A stretch of DNA of 64,000 nucleotides from Streptomyces sp. NBC_00193. GTDB lineage: Bacteria; Actinomycetota; Actinomycetes; Streptomycetales; Streptomycetaceae. Numbering within the stretch: the first letter of the stretch is position 1; each line of letters starts with the position of its first letter. Positions 57,098-64,000 of this stretch are shown one piece after another. The stretch is from contig NZ_JAPEMM010000001.1 of assembly GCF_026342735.1 (NCBI RefSeq), positions 4,526,001 to 4,590,000 of the forward strand, read 5' to 3'. The notes beneath the pieces were generated by a model. The model saw only the letters and a program-made list of their open reading frames with translations. It was not told where the DNA came from and searched no databases. The position numbers and the translations under genes are program-made.

Positions 57098-57688
57098 CTA
57101 CTTGATCACCGCGTTGGCCGCGATGATGGCCAGTCCGATCGTGGCGTCGGCGACCCCGATGAGCAGCGCCGAGCCGAGCTTGTAGCCGACCCGGAGGGCC
57201 ACGAAGGCGCCCCAGGCGAACAGCATCGCGGTGTTCACGCCGAGCCCGACCGCCGTGACCCCGTGCGAGTCCCAGTCGGTGAGTCCGGCGACGAGCAGGA
57301 GCAGGACCGTGGGCAGGGTGGCCGCGATCATGGGCCACTCGTTCCACAGCGCCCGCCCGAGGATCCGCCACCGGTGCCCGGCGGAGCCGGCCTGATGGGT
57401 GCTCATGTGGTGCGAGTACCCGTGCGCGAGCCCGGCGGTGGCAGCGGTGACGAGCACCCAGCTGGCGTCGTAGAAGGGGGTGTACTCCCCGCCCTTCTGG
57501 TCGAGTGCGGCCAGCAGCCCGGACGCGAGGACGGTCCCGTACACCCCGCCGAACATCCAGTCGGCTCCGCGCCGGGGCGGTGGGAGCGGGGGGATCGCGG
57601 ACGCGGAGAGGTCCGGCGGCGAGGGCGGCGACGGCGGCACCGGGGGCTCGCCGGGCGTGGTGGGCCTCGGGTGCTGCTGCTCGTTCAC
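57098..57688 (-). CDS. Integral membrane protein of unknown function
   Basis: The 196-residue protein has a Pro-rich cytoplasmic N terminus (PPVPPSPPSPP) and about five helices (GGVYGTVLASGLLAAL, SWVLVTAATAGLAHGYSHHMSTH, MIAATLPTVLLLLVAGL, GLGVNTAMLFAWGAFVALRVG and the last). HGYSHHMS resembles a possible metal patch. The pattern matches unnamed actinobacterial membrane proteins. GTG 57688 follows AAAGGA. Confidence 0.75.
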   Translation of the reverse strand: MNEQQHPRPTTPGEPPVPPSPPSPPDLSASAIPPLPPPRRGADWMFGGVYGTVLASGLLAALDQKGGEYTPFYDASWVLVTAATAGLAHGYSHHMSTHQAGSAGHRWRILGRALWNEWPMIAATLPTVLLLLVAGLTDWDSHGVTAVGLGVNTAMLFAWGAFVALRVGYKLGSALLIGVADATIGLAIIAANAVIK

Positions 57689-57851
57689 GATGGATCCTTT
57701 GGTGCGGGTACGTCCCCTTTGTGCTGGCCTCACCCTACGAGGCCCGGGGTGGGGCCGAGGTGAAGGGCCCTGGCGGGAGCGGGGAGGACGGGGCCTCACT
57801 CCGGTGCCGCAGCGCCGGAATACCGTGGATCGCGGGCGACTTGAACCCCGC

Positions 57852-58559
57852 ATGGCAACTCTTGGACTCATCGGAAGCGGCAACATCGGAAGCACCCTCG
57901 CGCGGCTCGCCGTGGACGCGGGGCTGGACGTGGTCCTCAGTAATTCCAGGGGACCGGAGACACTGGACGCTCTGGTCGCCGAGCTCGGCCCGCGGGCCCG
58001 GGCCGCCACCCCGGCCGAGGCGGCGGCCGCCGGCGACTGGGTCGTGGCCACCATCCCGCTCCGGAACTACCGCGAGCTCCCCGCCGAGGTGCTGGCGGGC
58101 AAGGTCGTGCTCGACACGCTCAACTACTACCCGCAGCGGGACGGGGTCTTCCCCGCCCTGGAGGCGGAGGAGACCACGACGAGCGGGCTCGTCCAGGAGC
58201 ACCTGGCCGGGGCGCAGGTCGTCAAGGCGTTCAACAACATCTACTTCAAGCACCTGCTCGCCCTCGCCCGCCCGGCCGGCTCCCCGGACCGCTCGGCCCT
58301 GCCGATCGCCGGCGAGGACCCGGCCGCCCGCGCGTCCGCCACCCGCCTCCTCGACCTGCTCGGCTACGACGCGGTCGACGCGGGGGAGCTCGCCGAGAGC
58401 TGGCGCTTCCAGCGGGACACGCCCGTGTACGTCCTCCCGTACGCCGAGGACCCGGCCCGTCCCGGGGGCCTCACCGAGGCCCCCGCGACCGTCGCCGACG
58501 CCGCGACCGTCCGCACCGCCCTGGCCGAGGCCGTCCGACCGGAGGGCTCCGCCGGATGA
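57852..58559 (+). CDS. F420-dependent NADP reductase-type NAD(P)-binding protein
   Basis: The 235-residue enzyme starts with a Rossmann motif GLIGSGNIGSTLARLAVDAG and has VVATIPLRNYRELP, VLDTLNYYPQRDG and VKAFNNIYFKHL. This matches Fno-like NADP oxidoreductases that move hydride between NADPH and F420 or related cofactors. ATG 57852 has no clear ribosome binding site. Its TGA overlaps the next gene's ATG. Confidence 0.83.
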   Translation: MATLGLIGSGNIGSTLARLAVDAGLDVVLSNSRGPETLDALVAELGPRARAATPAEAAAAGDWVVATIPLRNYRELPAEVLAGKVVLDTLNYYPQRDGVFPALEAEETTTSGLVQEHLAGAQVVKAFNNIYFKHLLALARPAGSPDRSALPIAGEDPAARASATRLLDLLGYDAVDAGELAESWRFQRDTPVYVLPYAEDPARPGGLTEAPATVADAATVRTALAEAVRPEGSAG

Positions 58560-59493
58560 GGATCCTGACGGTCGGAGCCGGCGCCGCGGGCGGCTACTTC
58601 GGCGCGCGCCTCGCCCAGGCCGGCCGGGACGTCACCTTCCTGGTGCGCCCCCGGCGGGCCGAGGCCCTGCGGGCGCGCGGGCTGCGGGTGAGCGGGCCGG
58701 GGGAGAAGATCGTGCTCGACCCGAGGCTCGTCACGGCCGACGCGCTGGAGGGGACGTACGACGGGAGTAGCCGACGGCCATGCTGTCCGTGAAGTCCACC
58801 ACCCTCGAAGCGGCGGTCCGGGACCTCGCGCCGGCGGTCGGTTCCGGGACGGCGATCCTGCCCCTGCTCAACGGAATGGCCCACCTCGACCACCTCGCGG
58901 ACCGGTTCGGGGACGGGGCGGTGCTCGGCGGCGTGGCCAAGGTCGTCACCACCCTGAACGAGGACGGCGACATCCTCCGCATGGCTCCGCCCACCGTGGT
59001 GCTCACCGGCGAACGCGACGGCCGTCCCTCGGCGCGGGTGGACGAGGTGCGCGAGGTGCTGGCCGGGGCGGGGATCGACACCCCCGAAGTGCCCGACATC
59101 ATCGGCGCCATGTGGCACAAGTGGGTGTTCATCACCACGCTGGCGGCGGTGACCTCCCTGGCGCGGGGAGCCGTCGGCGAGGTCAACGCCGTGCCCGGCG
59201 GGACCGAGTTCGGCCTCGCGGTCCTCGCGGAGGCGGCCGCCGTGTCGGCCGCCGCCGGGTACCCGGTGCCGGAGTCGGAACTCGGCTTCACCGCCCGGAC
59301 GCTGGCCACCCCGGACTCTCCGCTGACGCCGTCGTTGTACCGGGACCTGCTCGCCGGTCACCCGACCGAGGTCGAGCACGTGCTCGGCGACCTGACCGCC
59401 CGGGCCCGCGCTCTCGCCGTCCCCACCCCGCTCCTCGACCTCGCGACCCTCCAACTGCGGGTCCACGAGCGGCGGGTGGCGGCGGCCGGGTAA
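58556..59493 (+). pseudogene. Ketopantoate reductase-like gene, frameshifted
   Basis: The first frame (58556-58792) reads MRILTVGAGAAGGYFGARLAQAGRDVTFLVRPRRAEAL and ends in GSSRRPCCP. The second frame (58780-59493) resumes with MLSVKSTTLEAAVRDL and continues through LPLLNGMAHLDHL, GAMWHKWVFITTLAAVTSLARG and REL-type helices, the usual ApbA/PanE layout. The break at about 58763-58785 contains two CGACGG copies 13 bases apart around GAGTAG, so a small duplication-type indel is likely. It may be a pseudogene, or two coupled polypeptides. It is coupled to the upstream reductase by ATGA. Confidence 0.78.
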
Positions 59494-59497
59494 GACG

Positions 59498-59588
59498 TCG
59501 GGCAGGGCAGGGCGGTCGGGCGGGGCGGTCGGGCAGGGCGGCCGGGCAGGGCGGCCGGGGGCCTGCGGGACCGGCCTCGGGGCCGGTC
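59498..59588. repeat. 13-bp tandem repeats followed by a hairpin
   Basis: About four imperfect 13-bp units (GTCGGGCRGGGCG) fill 59498-59558, followed by GACCGGCC/GGCCGGTC (59569-59588), an 8-bp stem. The pair probably marks the 3' end of the ketopantoate-reductase remnant. Confidence 0.6.
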
Positions 59589-59709
59589 GAACGGTCCCCT
59601 TCGGGGTGGCCTCGGGGTCCGGTCAGGGTGATCACCGATGGGCAACGCGCTGTGGGTGGCGGAGTGTTGGTGTCAGAGCCCACCGAGTCGCCTTCTCCAG
59701 GAGCCACCG

Positions 59710-60813
59710 ATGAACGCACGCCCCCGCACCCTCCGCCGGATCGCCGTCACCGGCATCGCGCTGGCGGTCCTCGCCGTGGGTGCGGGCGCCCCGGCCGCAC
59801 TGGCCGCGCCCGGAGGGTCCGCGGGCTCCGCCGCGACCGCGGCCCACGCCGAGCGGGCGGCCGCCCAGGACCCCGCCGCGCTGCGGGCCCTGTTGGCCTC
59901 CCTGCCCGACGAGGTCTCCACGGGGGCCCTGGTGCGGCTGTCCGGTGCGGGGCTGCGCACGCCGTGGACCGGGACCGGCGGGCCGGTCGCCGCCGACGCG
60001 GACGTCCCGATCGGCAGCGTCACCAAGCTGTTCACGAACGCCCTGGTGCTGCGGCTCGTCGCGGAGCACCGGATCGAGATCGACGCGCCGGTGCGCCGCT
60101 ACCTGCCCGACCTGATACCCGATGCCTACGCCGCAGTGACCGTACGGCAGCTCATGGACCACACCGCCGACCTGCCGATGCTCACCAGCGAGTCCGCGGA
60201 TCCGCGCACCATGCTGCTCGACACGTTCGCGGCGGACGCGGCCGCCCGCCCGGGCCGCATACCCGCGCCGGGCATGGTCCAGCAGTACAACGGGACGAAC
60301 AGCTTCGTCGCCGGCCTGCTCGTGGAGCGGATATCCGGCCGGAGCTACGGGGAGGAGCTGCAGCGCCGCATCGTGCATCCTCTGGGGCTGCGTCAGACCC
60401 GGATGTCGACGGACCCGCGGATGGCCCGGTTCTGGGCGGAGGGCGGCCTGGTCTCCACCGCGGCCGACCTGGACCGCTTCATGGGGGCCCTGCTGGGCGG
60501 CCGGCTGCTGCCGCCCGCTCAGCAGCGGCACCTGTACGAGGTCCCGGACGTGCCCAACGCCAGGGGGAACACCTGCCTGTCGCCGAGGGCCTGCTTCAGC
60601 GCGGCCGGCCTGATGCGCCACGAGACGGCCGGCACGGTGGTCTGGGGCAAGACGGGCTCCGGCCCCGGCTGGTCGACCGGGGTGTTCACCACCGAGCAGG
60701 CCGGCCGCCGCCTCGTCTACGCCCACAACCCGAAGCCCGGCACGTCCAGGGACCAGCAGATCGGACGCGTCGTGGAGTTCGTGAACGCGGGCTTCGCGGG
60801 CTTCGCGGGTTAG
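59710..60813 (+). CDS. Secreted serine hydrolase (beta-lactamase/DD-peptidase family)
   Basis: The 367-residue protein has a Sec signal ending PAALAAPGG near residue 35 and the SxxK (SVTK), YxN (YNGTN) and KTG (GKTGSG) motifs of serine penicillin-binding/beta-lactamase-fold enzymes. Likely an extracytoplasmic D-alanyl-D-alanine carboxypeptidase or esterase. CAGGAG precedes ATG 59710. Its end overlaps the convergent ArsC gene by 4 bases. Confidence 0.9.
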   Translation: MNARPRTLRRIAVTGIALAVLAVGAGAPAALAAPGGSAGSAATAAHAERAAAQDPAALRALLASLPDEVSTGALVRLSGAGLRTPWTGTGGPVAADADVPIGSVTKLFTNALVLRLVAEHRIEIDAPVRRYLPDLIPDAYAAVTVRQLMDHTADLPMLTSESADPRTMLLDTFAADAAARPGRIPAPGMVQQYNGTNSFVAGLLVERISGRSYGEELQRRIVHPLGLRQTRMSTDPRMARFWAEGGLVSTAADLDRFMGALLGGRLLPPAQQRHLYEVPDVPNARGNTCLSPRACFSAAGLMRHETAGTVVWGKTGSGPGWSTGVFTTEQAGRRLVYAHNPKPGTSRDQQIGRVVEFVNAGFAGFAG

Positions 60814-61181
60814 GCCGTGCGGGAGAGGGCTTCGCGGACGGCCTCCTCGGAGCGGGCCACCACCGCCGTGCCGTCCTCGGCCGTGATGATCGGGCGCTGG
60901 ATCAGCTTCGGGTGGGCCGCCAGGTGGCTGATCCAGGCCCCGCGGGCCTCCTCGGTCTCCTCGCGCGGCAGGTCCCGTACGCCGGTCTCCTTGGCCAGCG
61001 GGTCCGAGGTGCGGGTGATGTCCCAGGGCTCCAGGCCCAGCCGGCCCAGGACCTCGCGGATCTCGGCCTCGGAGGGCACGTCCTCCAGGTAGCGGCGGAC
61101 GGTGTACTCGGCGCCCTCCGCGTCCAGCAGGGTCAGGGCGCTACGGCACTTCGAGCAGGCGGGATTGATCCAGATCTCCAT
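60810..61181 (-). CDS. ArsC/Spx-family reductase-like protein
   Basis: The 123-residue thioredoxin-fold protein of the ArsC/Spx family carries CSKCR near the N terminus (Cys9, Cys12), the arsenate-reductase active-site area, and QRPIITAEDG in the C-terminal half. No ars operon partner is nearby, so an arsenate role is only one option. ATG 61181 shows TAAGCT upstream and no strong ribosome binding site. Confidence 0.85.
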   Translation of the reverse strand: MEIWINPACSKCRSALTLLDAEGAEYTVRRYLEDVPSEAEIREVLGRLGLEPWDITRTSDPLAKETGVRDLPREETEEARGAWISHLAAHPKLIQRPIITAEDGTAVVARSEEAVREALSRTA

Positions 61182-61287
61182 GCCCGAAAGCTTAGCGAGG
61201 CGCCTCCTGGCCAGGTCCTTTGTCAGTGGTCGCCGGTAAAATTCAAGGAGAAGGACAGGACGCCAACTTGCCTTTGGGAGGCTGTAG

Positions 61288-61551
61288 ATGGCCACTGCCA
61301 TGACCCTGCACACCATCGAGCCCGTCAAGAAGAAGCCGCTGCCGGCGGGGCTGCCCCGCGAGTGGTACGAGAGCCACAACCGGCGCCTGAAGGCGATGCG
61401 GCTGGCGATATCGCTGCTCGACTCCGGCACGTATGACGCTCAGCGCGCCACCAACCGCAAGATCCGCACGATGGCCGTCCGGACGGGCATCCGCCGGCCG
61501 TCGAACGTCACCTGCAAGATGGTCCGCTCCTTCATCCGCGACGCCGGGTAG
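61288..61551 (+). CDS. Small basic protein of unknown function
   Basis: The 87-residue basic protein (ESHNRRLKAMRLAISLLDSGTYDAQRATNRKIRTMAVRTGIRRPSNVTCKMVRSFI) has a likely helix-turn-helix-like C-terminal half, no signal peptide and GGGAGG just before ATG 61288. Such short basic proteins are widespread in Streptomyces; I do not know a function. Confidence 0.75.
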   Translation: MATAMTLHTIEPVKKKPLPAGLPREWYESHNRRLKAMRLAISLLDSGTYDAQRATNRKIRTMAVRTGIRRPSNVTCKMVRSFIRDAG

Positions 61552-61592
61552 GCGGGGGGGCGGGGGAGGCGGGCCGGTAGGCCTCAGCCTGC

Positions 61593-62149
61593 CTAGGGGA
61601 CCTTCGGGAAGCTGAGGCCGTAGCCCTGTTCCTTGAGCCACGGCAGCAGCTTTTCGAGGGCCTCGACCGGCTGGGAGCGGTCGCCGCCCCCGTCGTGCAT
61701 GAGGATCGTCGGCCCCTTGGGCTTCAGCTGCTCCTGCACGGCACTGACGATCTTGTCCGCGCCGGGCCGGTTGAAGTCGCCGGGGTCGACGTTCCAGCCG
61801 AGGCCGCGCCCCCGGCGTGCTTCTGCGCGTTCGGCCCGGTCAGGCAGAAGGTGGCCTTCGCGCCGTGGGCCTCGAGGAGTTCGAGCGCCTTCGGGGTCCA
61901 CTTCGGGTCGGGGCCGTCGTCGAGGGTGAGGTTGACGACCTTGCCCCCGTCCTCGGCCGCGCGCGTCAGGGCCGAGCCGACCATGAGCGGGGCCGGGGCC
62001 TCGATCTGCTGGTTCTGCGACGCATCCGGTTCCGCCGCCGCGTCTTCCCCTGCGAGGCCGAGCACGATCGAGCCGGTGATCAGGGCGACGGCTCCGGCCG
62101 CCGCGATGACCGCCGTGATCCGCTGCTTGTGCTTGTACGGTGCGCGCAT
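61593..62149 (-). pseudogene. Polysaccharide deacetylase with internal deletion
   Basis: The N-terminal part (signal-anchor, then KVVNLTLDDGPDPKWTPKALELLEAHGAKATFCLTGPNAQKHA) is the NodB start. The C-terminal part resumes in a different frame with LGWNVDPGDFNRPGADKIV and HDGGGDRSQPVEALEKLLPWLKEQGYGL. About 60-70 codons between them, including the HxxxH metal motif, are missing near 61805, and the frame shifts. The protein cannot be active. ATG 62149 is the original start. Confidence 0.85.
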
Positions 62150-62248
62150 CGAATGGGCCTCGGATTCCGTGCTCGAAGGGCTGGAAGACCCGAGCGAAAC
62201 ATAGAAATTGACCCAAATGGGCGATTGTCTTCGTTTGTCGTCGTTTCG

Positions 62249-63373
62249 TCATGTGATCAGTACAGCGTGGTCACCGCACGCCGGGGCGTCCCGCTCCGCG
62301 GTGAGGGACAGCACCAGCAGGGCCACGTCGTCGCGCGGCCCGCCTCCGGTGAAGGACCGCAAGTCCCGCCACACCGCCGGGGCCAGCCCCGCGGGATCGG
62401 TCGCCAGGACGGGCACGCGCGCGGCCAGCGGATAGAAGTTCCCCGCCGCGTCCCGGGCCTCGGTCACCCCGTCCGTGTACATCACGAGCCGGTCCCCGGG
62501 GGCGACCCGGATCTCGGCCGGTTCCGCCGGGGTGGGGCCGGCCAGGCCCAGGCCCAGCGGGGGCCCCGGGTCCACGTCGACTTCCGAGACCGTGAAACCC
62601 CGTAGCAGCAGGGGCGGGGGATGCCCGCACGACACGATCCGTACGAGGTCCAGCCCGGGCGGGAACTCCACCAGCACCGCCGTCGCGAAGAGCTCCGCGT
62701 GCGCCACCGACTCCGACGCCGCGTCCGCCAGCAGCCGCCGGTCCAGCCGGGCCGCCACCGTCGTGAGCTCCGCGTCGTCCAGCACCCCCTCCCGGAAGGC
62801 GCCGAGCAGCGAGGCCACGGTGCCGACGGCGGCCAGGCCGTGACCCTGGACGTCGCCGATCAGCGCGCGCACGCCGTAGGGCCCGACCCGTACGTCGTAC
62901 AGGTCGCCGCCGACCAGGGTGCCGTGCTGGGCGGCCCGGTAGAGGCCCGCGCAGCCGACCGCGCCGACCTGTTCGGGGACCGGCGGCAGGACCGCGAGCT
63001 GCGCCGCCTCCGCGACGGTGCGCACGCTCACCAGCTGGGCGTCGCGGCGTTTTCGGACCCAGGCGACCACCACGCTGAGCAGCCCGATCACCGCGACGGT
63101 CGCGAGGTCGGAGCCCCGGGCGTGGGCGATCCCGAGCGAGGGCAGGCCGACGAGGACCAGCACCACCGCGGCGAAGACGGCCGTCCCGGCGGCCCCGTAG
63201 GCGAAGGCGGCGACCGGGGGGAGCCCGGCCAGGAAGTAGCCCAGCTCGACGTCGCCCGGGGTGATGCGCTGGACGAGCACCAGCACCACGAGGGCCACCG
63301 CGGGCGCGAGGCGGGCCCAGCGCGGCGGCGGCGCCCCGCGCAGCCAGCCCGGCTCCTCGCGTCGGCGTCTCAC
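62249..63373 (-). CDS. SpoIIE-type PP2C phosphatase with membrane N terminus
   Basis: The 374-residue protein has three to four N-terminal helices (residues 20-120). A SpoIIE/PPM domain follows: GGDLYDVRVGPYGVRALIGDVQGHGLAAVG, IVSCGHPPPLLL, VMYTDGVTEARDAAG and RDDVALLVLSL. Such enzymes dephosphorylate anti-anti-sigma factors and act in partner-switching stress control. GTG 63373 follows GGAGGG. Confidence 0.88.
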   Translation of the reverse strand: MRRRREEPGWLRGAPPPRWARLAPAVALVVLVLVQRITPGDVELGYFLAGLPPVAAFAYGAAGTAVFAAVVLVLVGLPSLGIAHARGSDLATVAVIGLLSVVVAWVRKRRDAQLVSVRTVAEAAQLAVLPPVPEQVGAVGCAGLYRAAQHGTLVGGDLYDVRVGPYGVRALIGDVQGHGLAAVGTVASLLGAFREGVLDDAELTTVAARLDRRLLADAASESVAHAELFATAVLVEFPPGLDLVRIVSCGHPPPLLLRGFTVSEVDVDPGPPLGLGLAGPTPAEPAEIRVAPGDRLVMYTDGVTEARDAAGNFYPLAARVPVLATDPAGLAPAVWRDLRSFTGGGPRDDVALLVLSLTAERDAPACGDHAVLIT

Positions 63374-63449
63374 CCCTCCACCCTGATCCCGGTACCGGGG
63401 GCGCGCACGCCGGGTGGCTCCTTCCGGCGGCGCCCGCCACAGTGGTGGC

Positions 63450-64000
63450 GTGACGGAAGCGGATGGTGCGGTGGCGCAGAGCGCGGCGATCAGTACCCGG
63501 CTGAACTGGCTGCGCGCGGGGGTGCTCGGCGCGAACGACGGGATCATCTCCACGGCGGGCCTGGTGGTCGGCGTCGCCGGGGCCACGACCTCGCGGTCGG
63601 CGATCCTGGCGGCGGGCGTCGCCGGGCTGCTGGCGGGCGCGCTGTCGATGGCGGCGGGGGAGTACGTGTCGGTCAGCTCCCAGCGGGACTCGGAGAAGGC
63701 GGCGCTGGACCTGGAGCGGCGGGAGCTGGAGGAGTCGCCCGAGGAGGAGCTGGAGGAACTGACGGGGCTGCTGGTGGGCAGGGGGCTGAGCGAGCCGGTG
63801 GCGCGGGAGGCGGCGGAGCAGCTGACGGAGCGGGACGCACTGCGGGCGCACGCGCGGGTGGAGCTGGGGATCAACCCCGACGAGCTGGCCAACCCCTGGC
63901 ACGCGGCGGCGGCCAGCCTGGTGGCGTTCACGGTCGGGGCGCTGCTGCCGCTGCTGGCGATCGTCCTGCCGGGGGCCTCGCAGCGGGTCCCGGTCACGGT
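63450..64000 (+). CDS. VIT/CCC1-family iron/manganese transporter, partial
   Basis: GTG 63450 opens a protein running off the window (183 codons seen). LRAGVLGANDGIISTAGLVVGVAGA and EYVSVSSQRDSEKAALDLERRELEESPEEELEEL are VIT1/CCC1 signatures (metal-binding loop Glu cluster). It is divergent from the SpoIIE gene with 76 bases between. The C terminus is outside. Confidence 0.88.
   Translation, partial: MTEADGAVAQSAAISTRLNWLRAGVLGANDGIISTAGLVVGVAGATTSRSAILAAGVAGLLAGALSMAAGEYVSVSSQRDSEKAALDLERRELEESPEEELEELTGLLVGRGLSEPVAREAAEQLTERDALRAHARVELGINPDELANPWHAAAASLVAFTVGALLPLLAIVLPGASQRVPVT

Noticed and set aside
60810..61181. Arsenate resistance operon
   Set aside because: Only an ArsC/Spx-like gene is present, without arsR, acr3 or arsB neighbours.

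Overview
This window is chromosomal DNA from a high-GC actinomycete, almost certainly Streptomyces. Coding density and third-position GC are very high, GTG starts are common, several genes look leaderless, and most exported proteins carry Sec, Tat or lipoprotein signals. The order glnE - malR/malEFG - alpha-amylase - pullulanase - glnII matches, as I recall it, the arrangement in model Streptomyces chromosomes, so most of the window looks like conserved core DNA. A less conserved patch lies at about 24.9-31.9 kb.

Layout. 1-5.9 kb: the first codons of a Tat-exported protein, a PIG-L deacetylase/beta-propeller protein, and glnE (control of glutamine synthetase I). 5.9-15.9 kb: a small secreted protein, an orphan DUF397 protein, an ABC-F gene with a 10-codon leader peptide and attenuator-like hairpin, a QorB/HxlR redox pair, a PP2C phosphatase, a TetR/APC permease/amidohydrolase group and a PAP2 membrane protein. 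15.9-24.9 kb: a symmetrical maltose locus in which malEFG is flanked on both sides by a GH13 glucosidase translationally coupled to a LacI regulator. 24.9-26.8 kb: lower-GC accessory DNA with a frameshifted HAD gene and small unknown genes. 26.8-32 kb: a 14-blade WD40 STAND NTPase divergent from two secreted repeat proteins, a beta-trefoil lectin and a Tat-exported CxxC repeat protein. 32-39.4 kb: secreted alpha-amylase and a 1792-residue amylase-pullulanase. With the maltose locus these degrade starch and glycogen outside the cell, import the maltodextrins and hydrolyse them inside. MalR-like operators sit before malE and before the amylase gene.

39.4-50.8 kb: a GNAT gene, a three-gene diiron-hydrolase/ferredoxin-reductase/TetR operon with an upstream operator, an AraC regulator, a secreted I36-like protein, a sigma-like membrane protein, a tyrosine phosphatase, a rhomboid-like membrane protein, and a likely copper pair (Met-rich membrane protein plus PepSY protein). 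50.8-64 kb: a Ser/Thr kinase, a wHTH regulator with a conserved-looking 39-residue Cys-Cys peptide upstream, glnII with a four-part GlnR box, a Gfo/Idh oxidoreductase, an F420-type reductase followed by a frameshifted ketopantoate reductase, a serine hydrolase, ArsC, an internally deleted polysaccharide deacetylase pseudogene, a SpoIIE-type phosphatase and the start of a VIT-family transporter.

No rRNA, tRNA, CRISPR array, integrase or intact insertion sequence was seen. All family assignments come from reading motifs; no database search was run.
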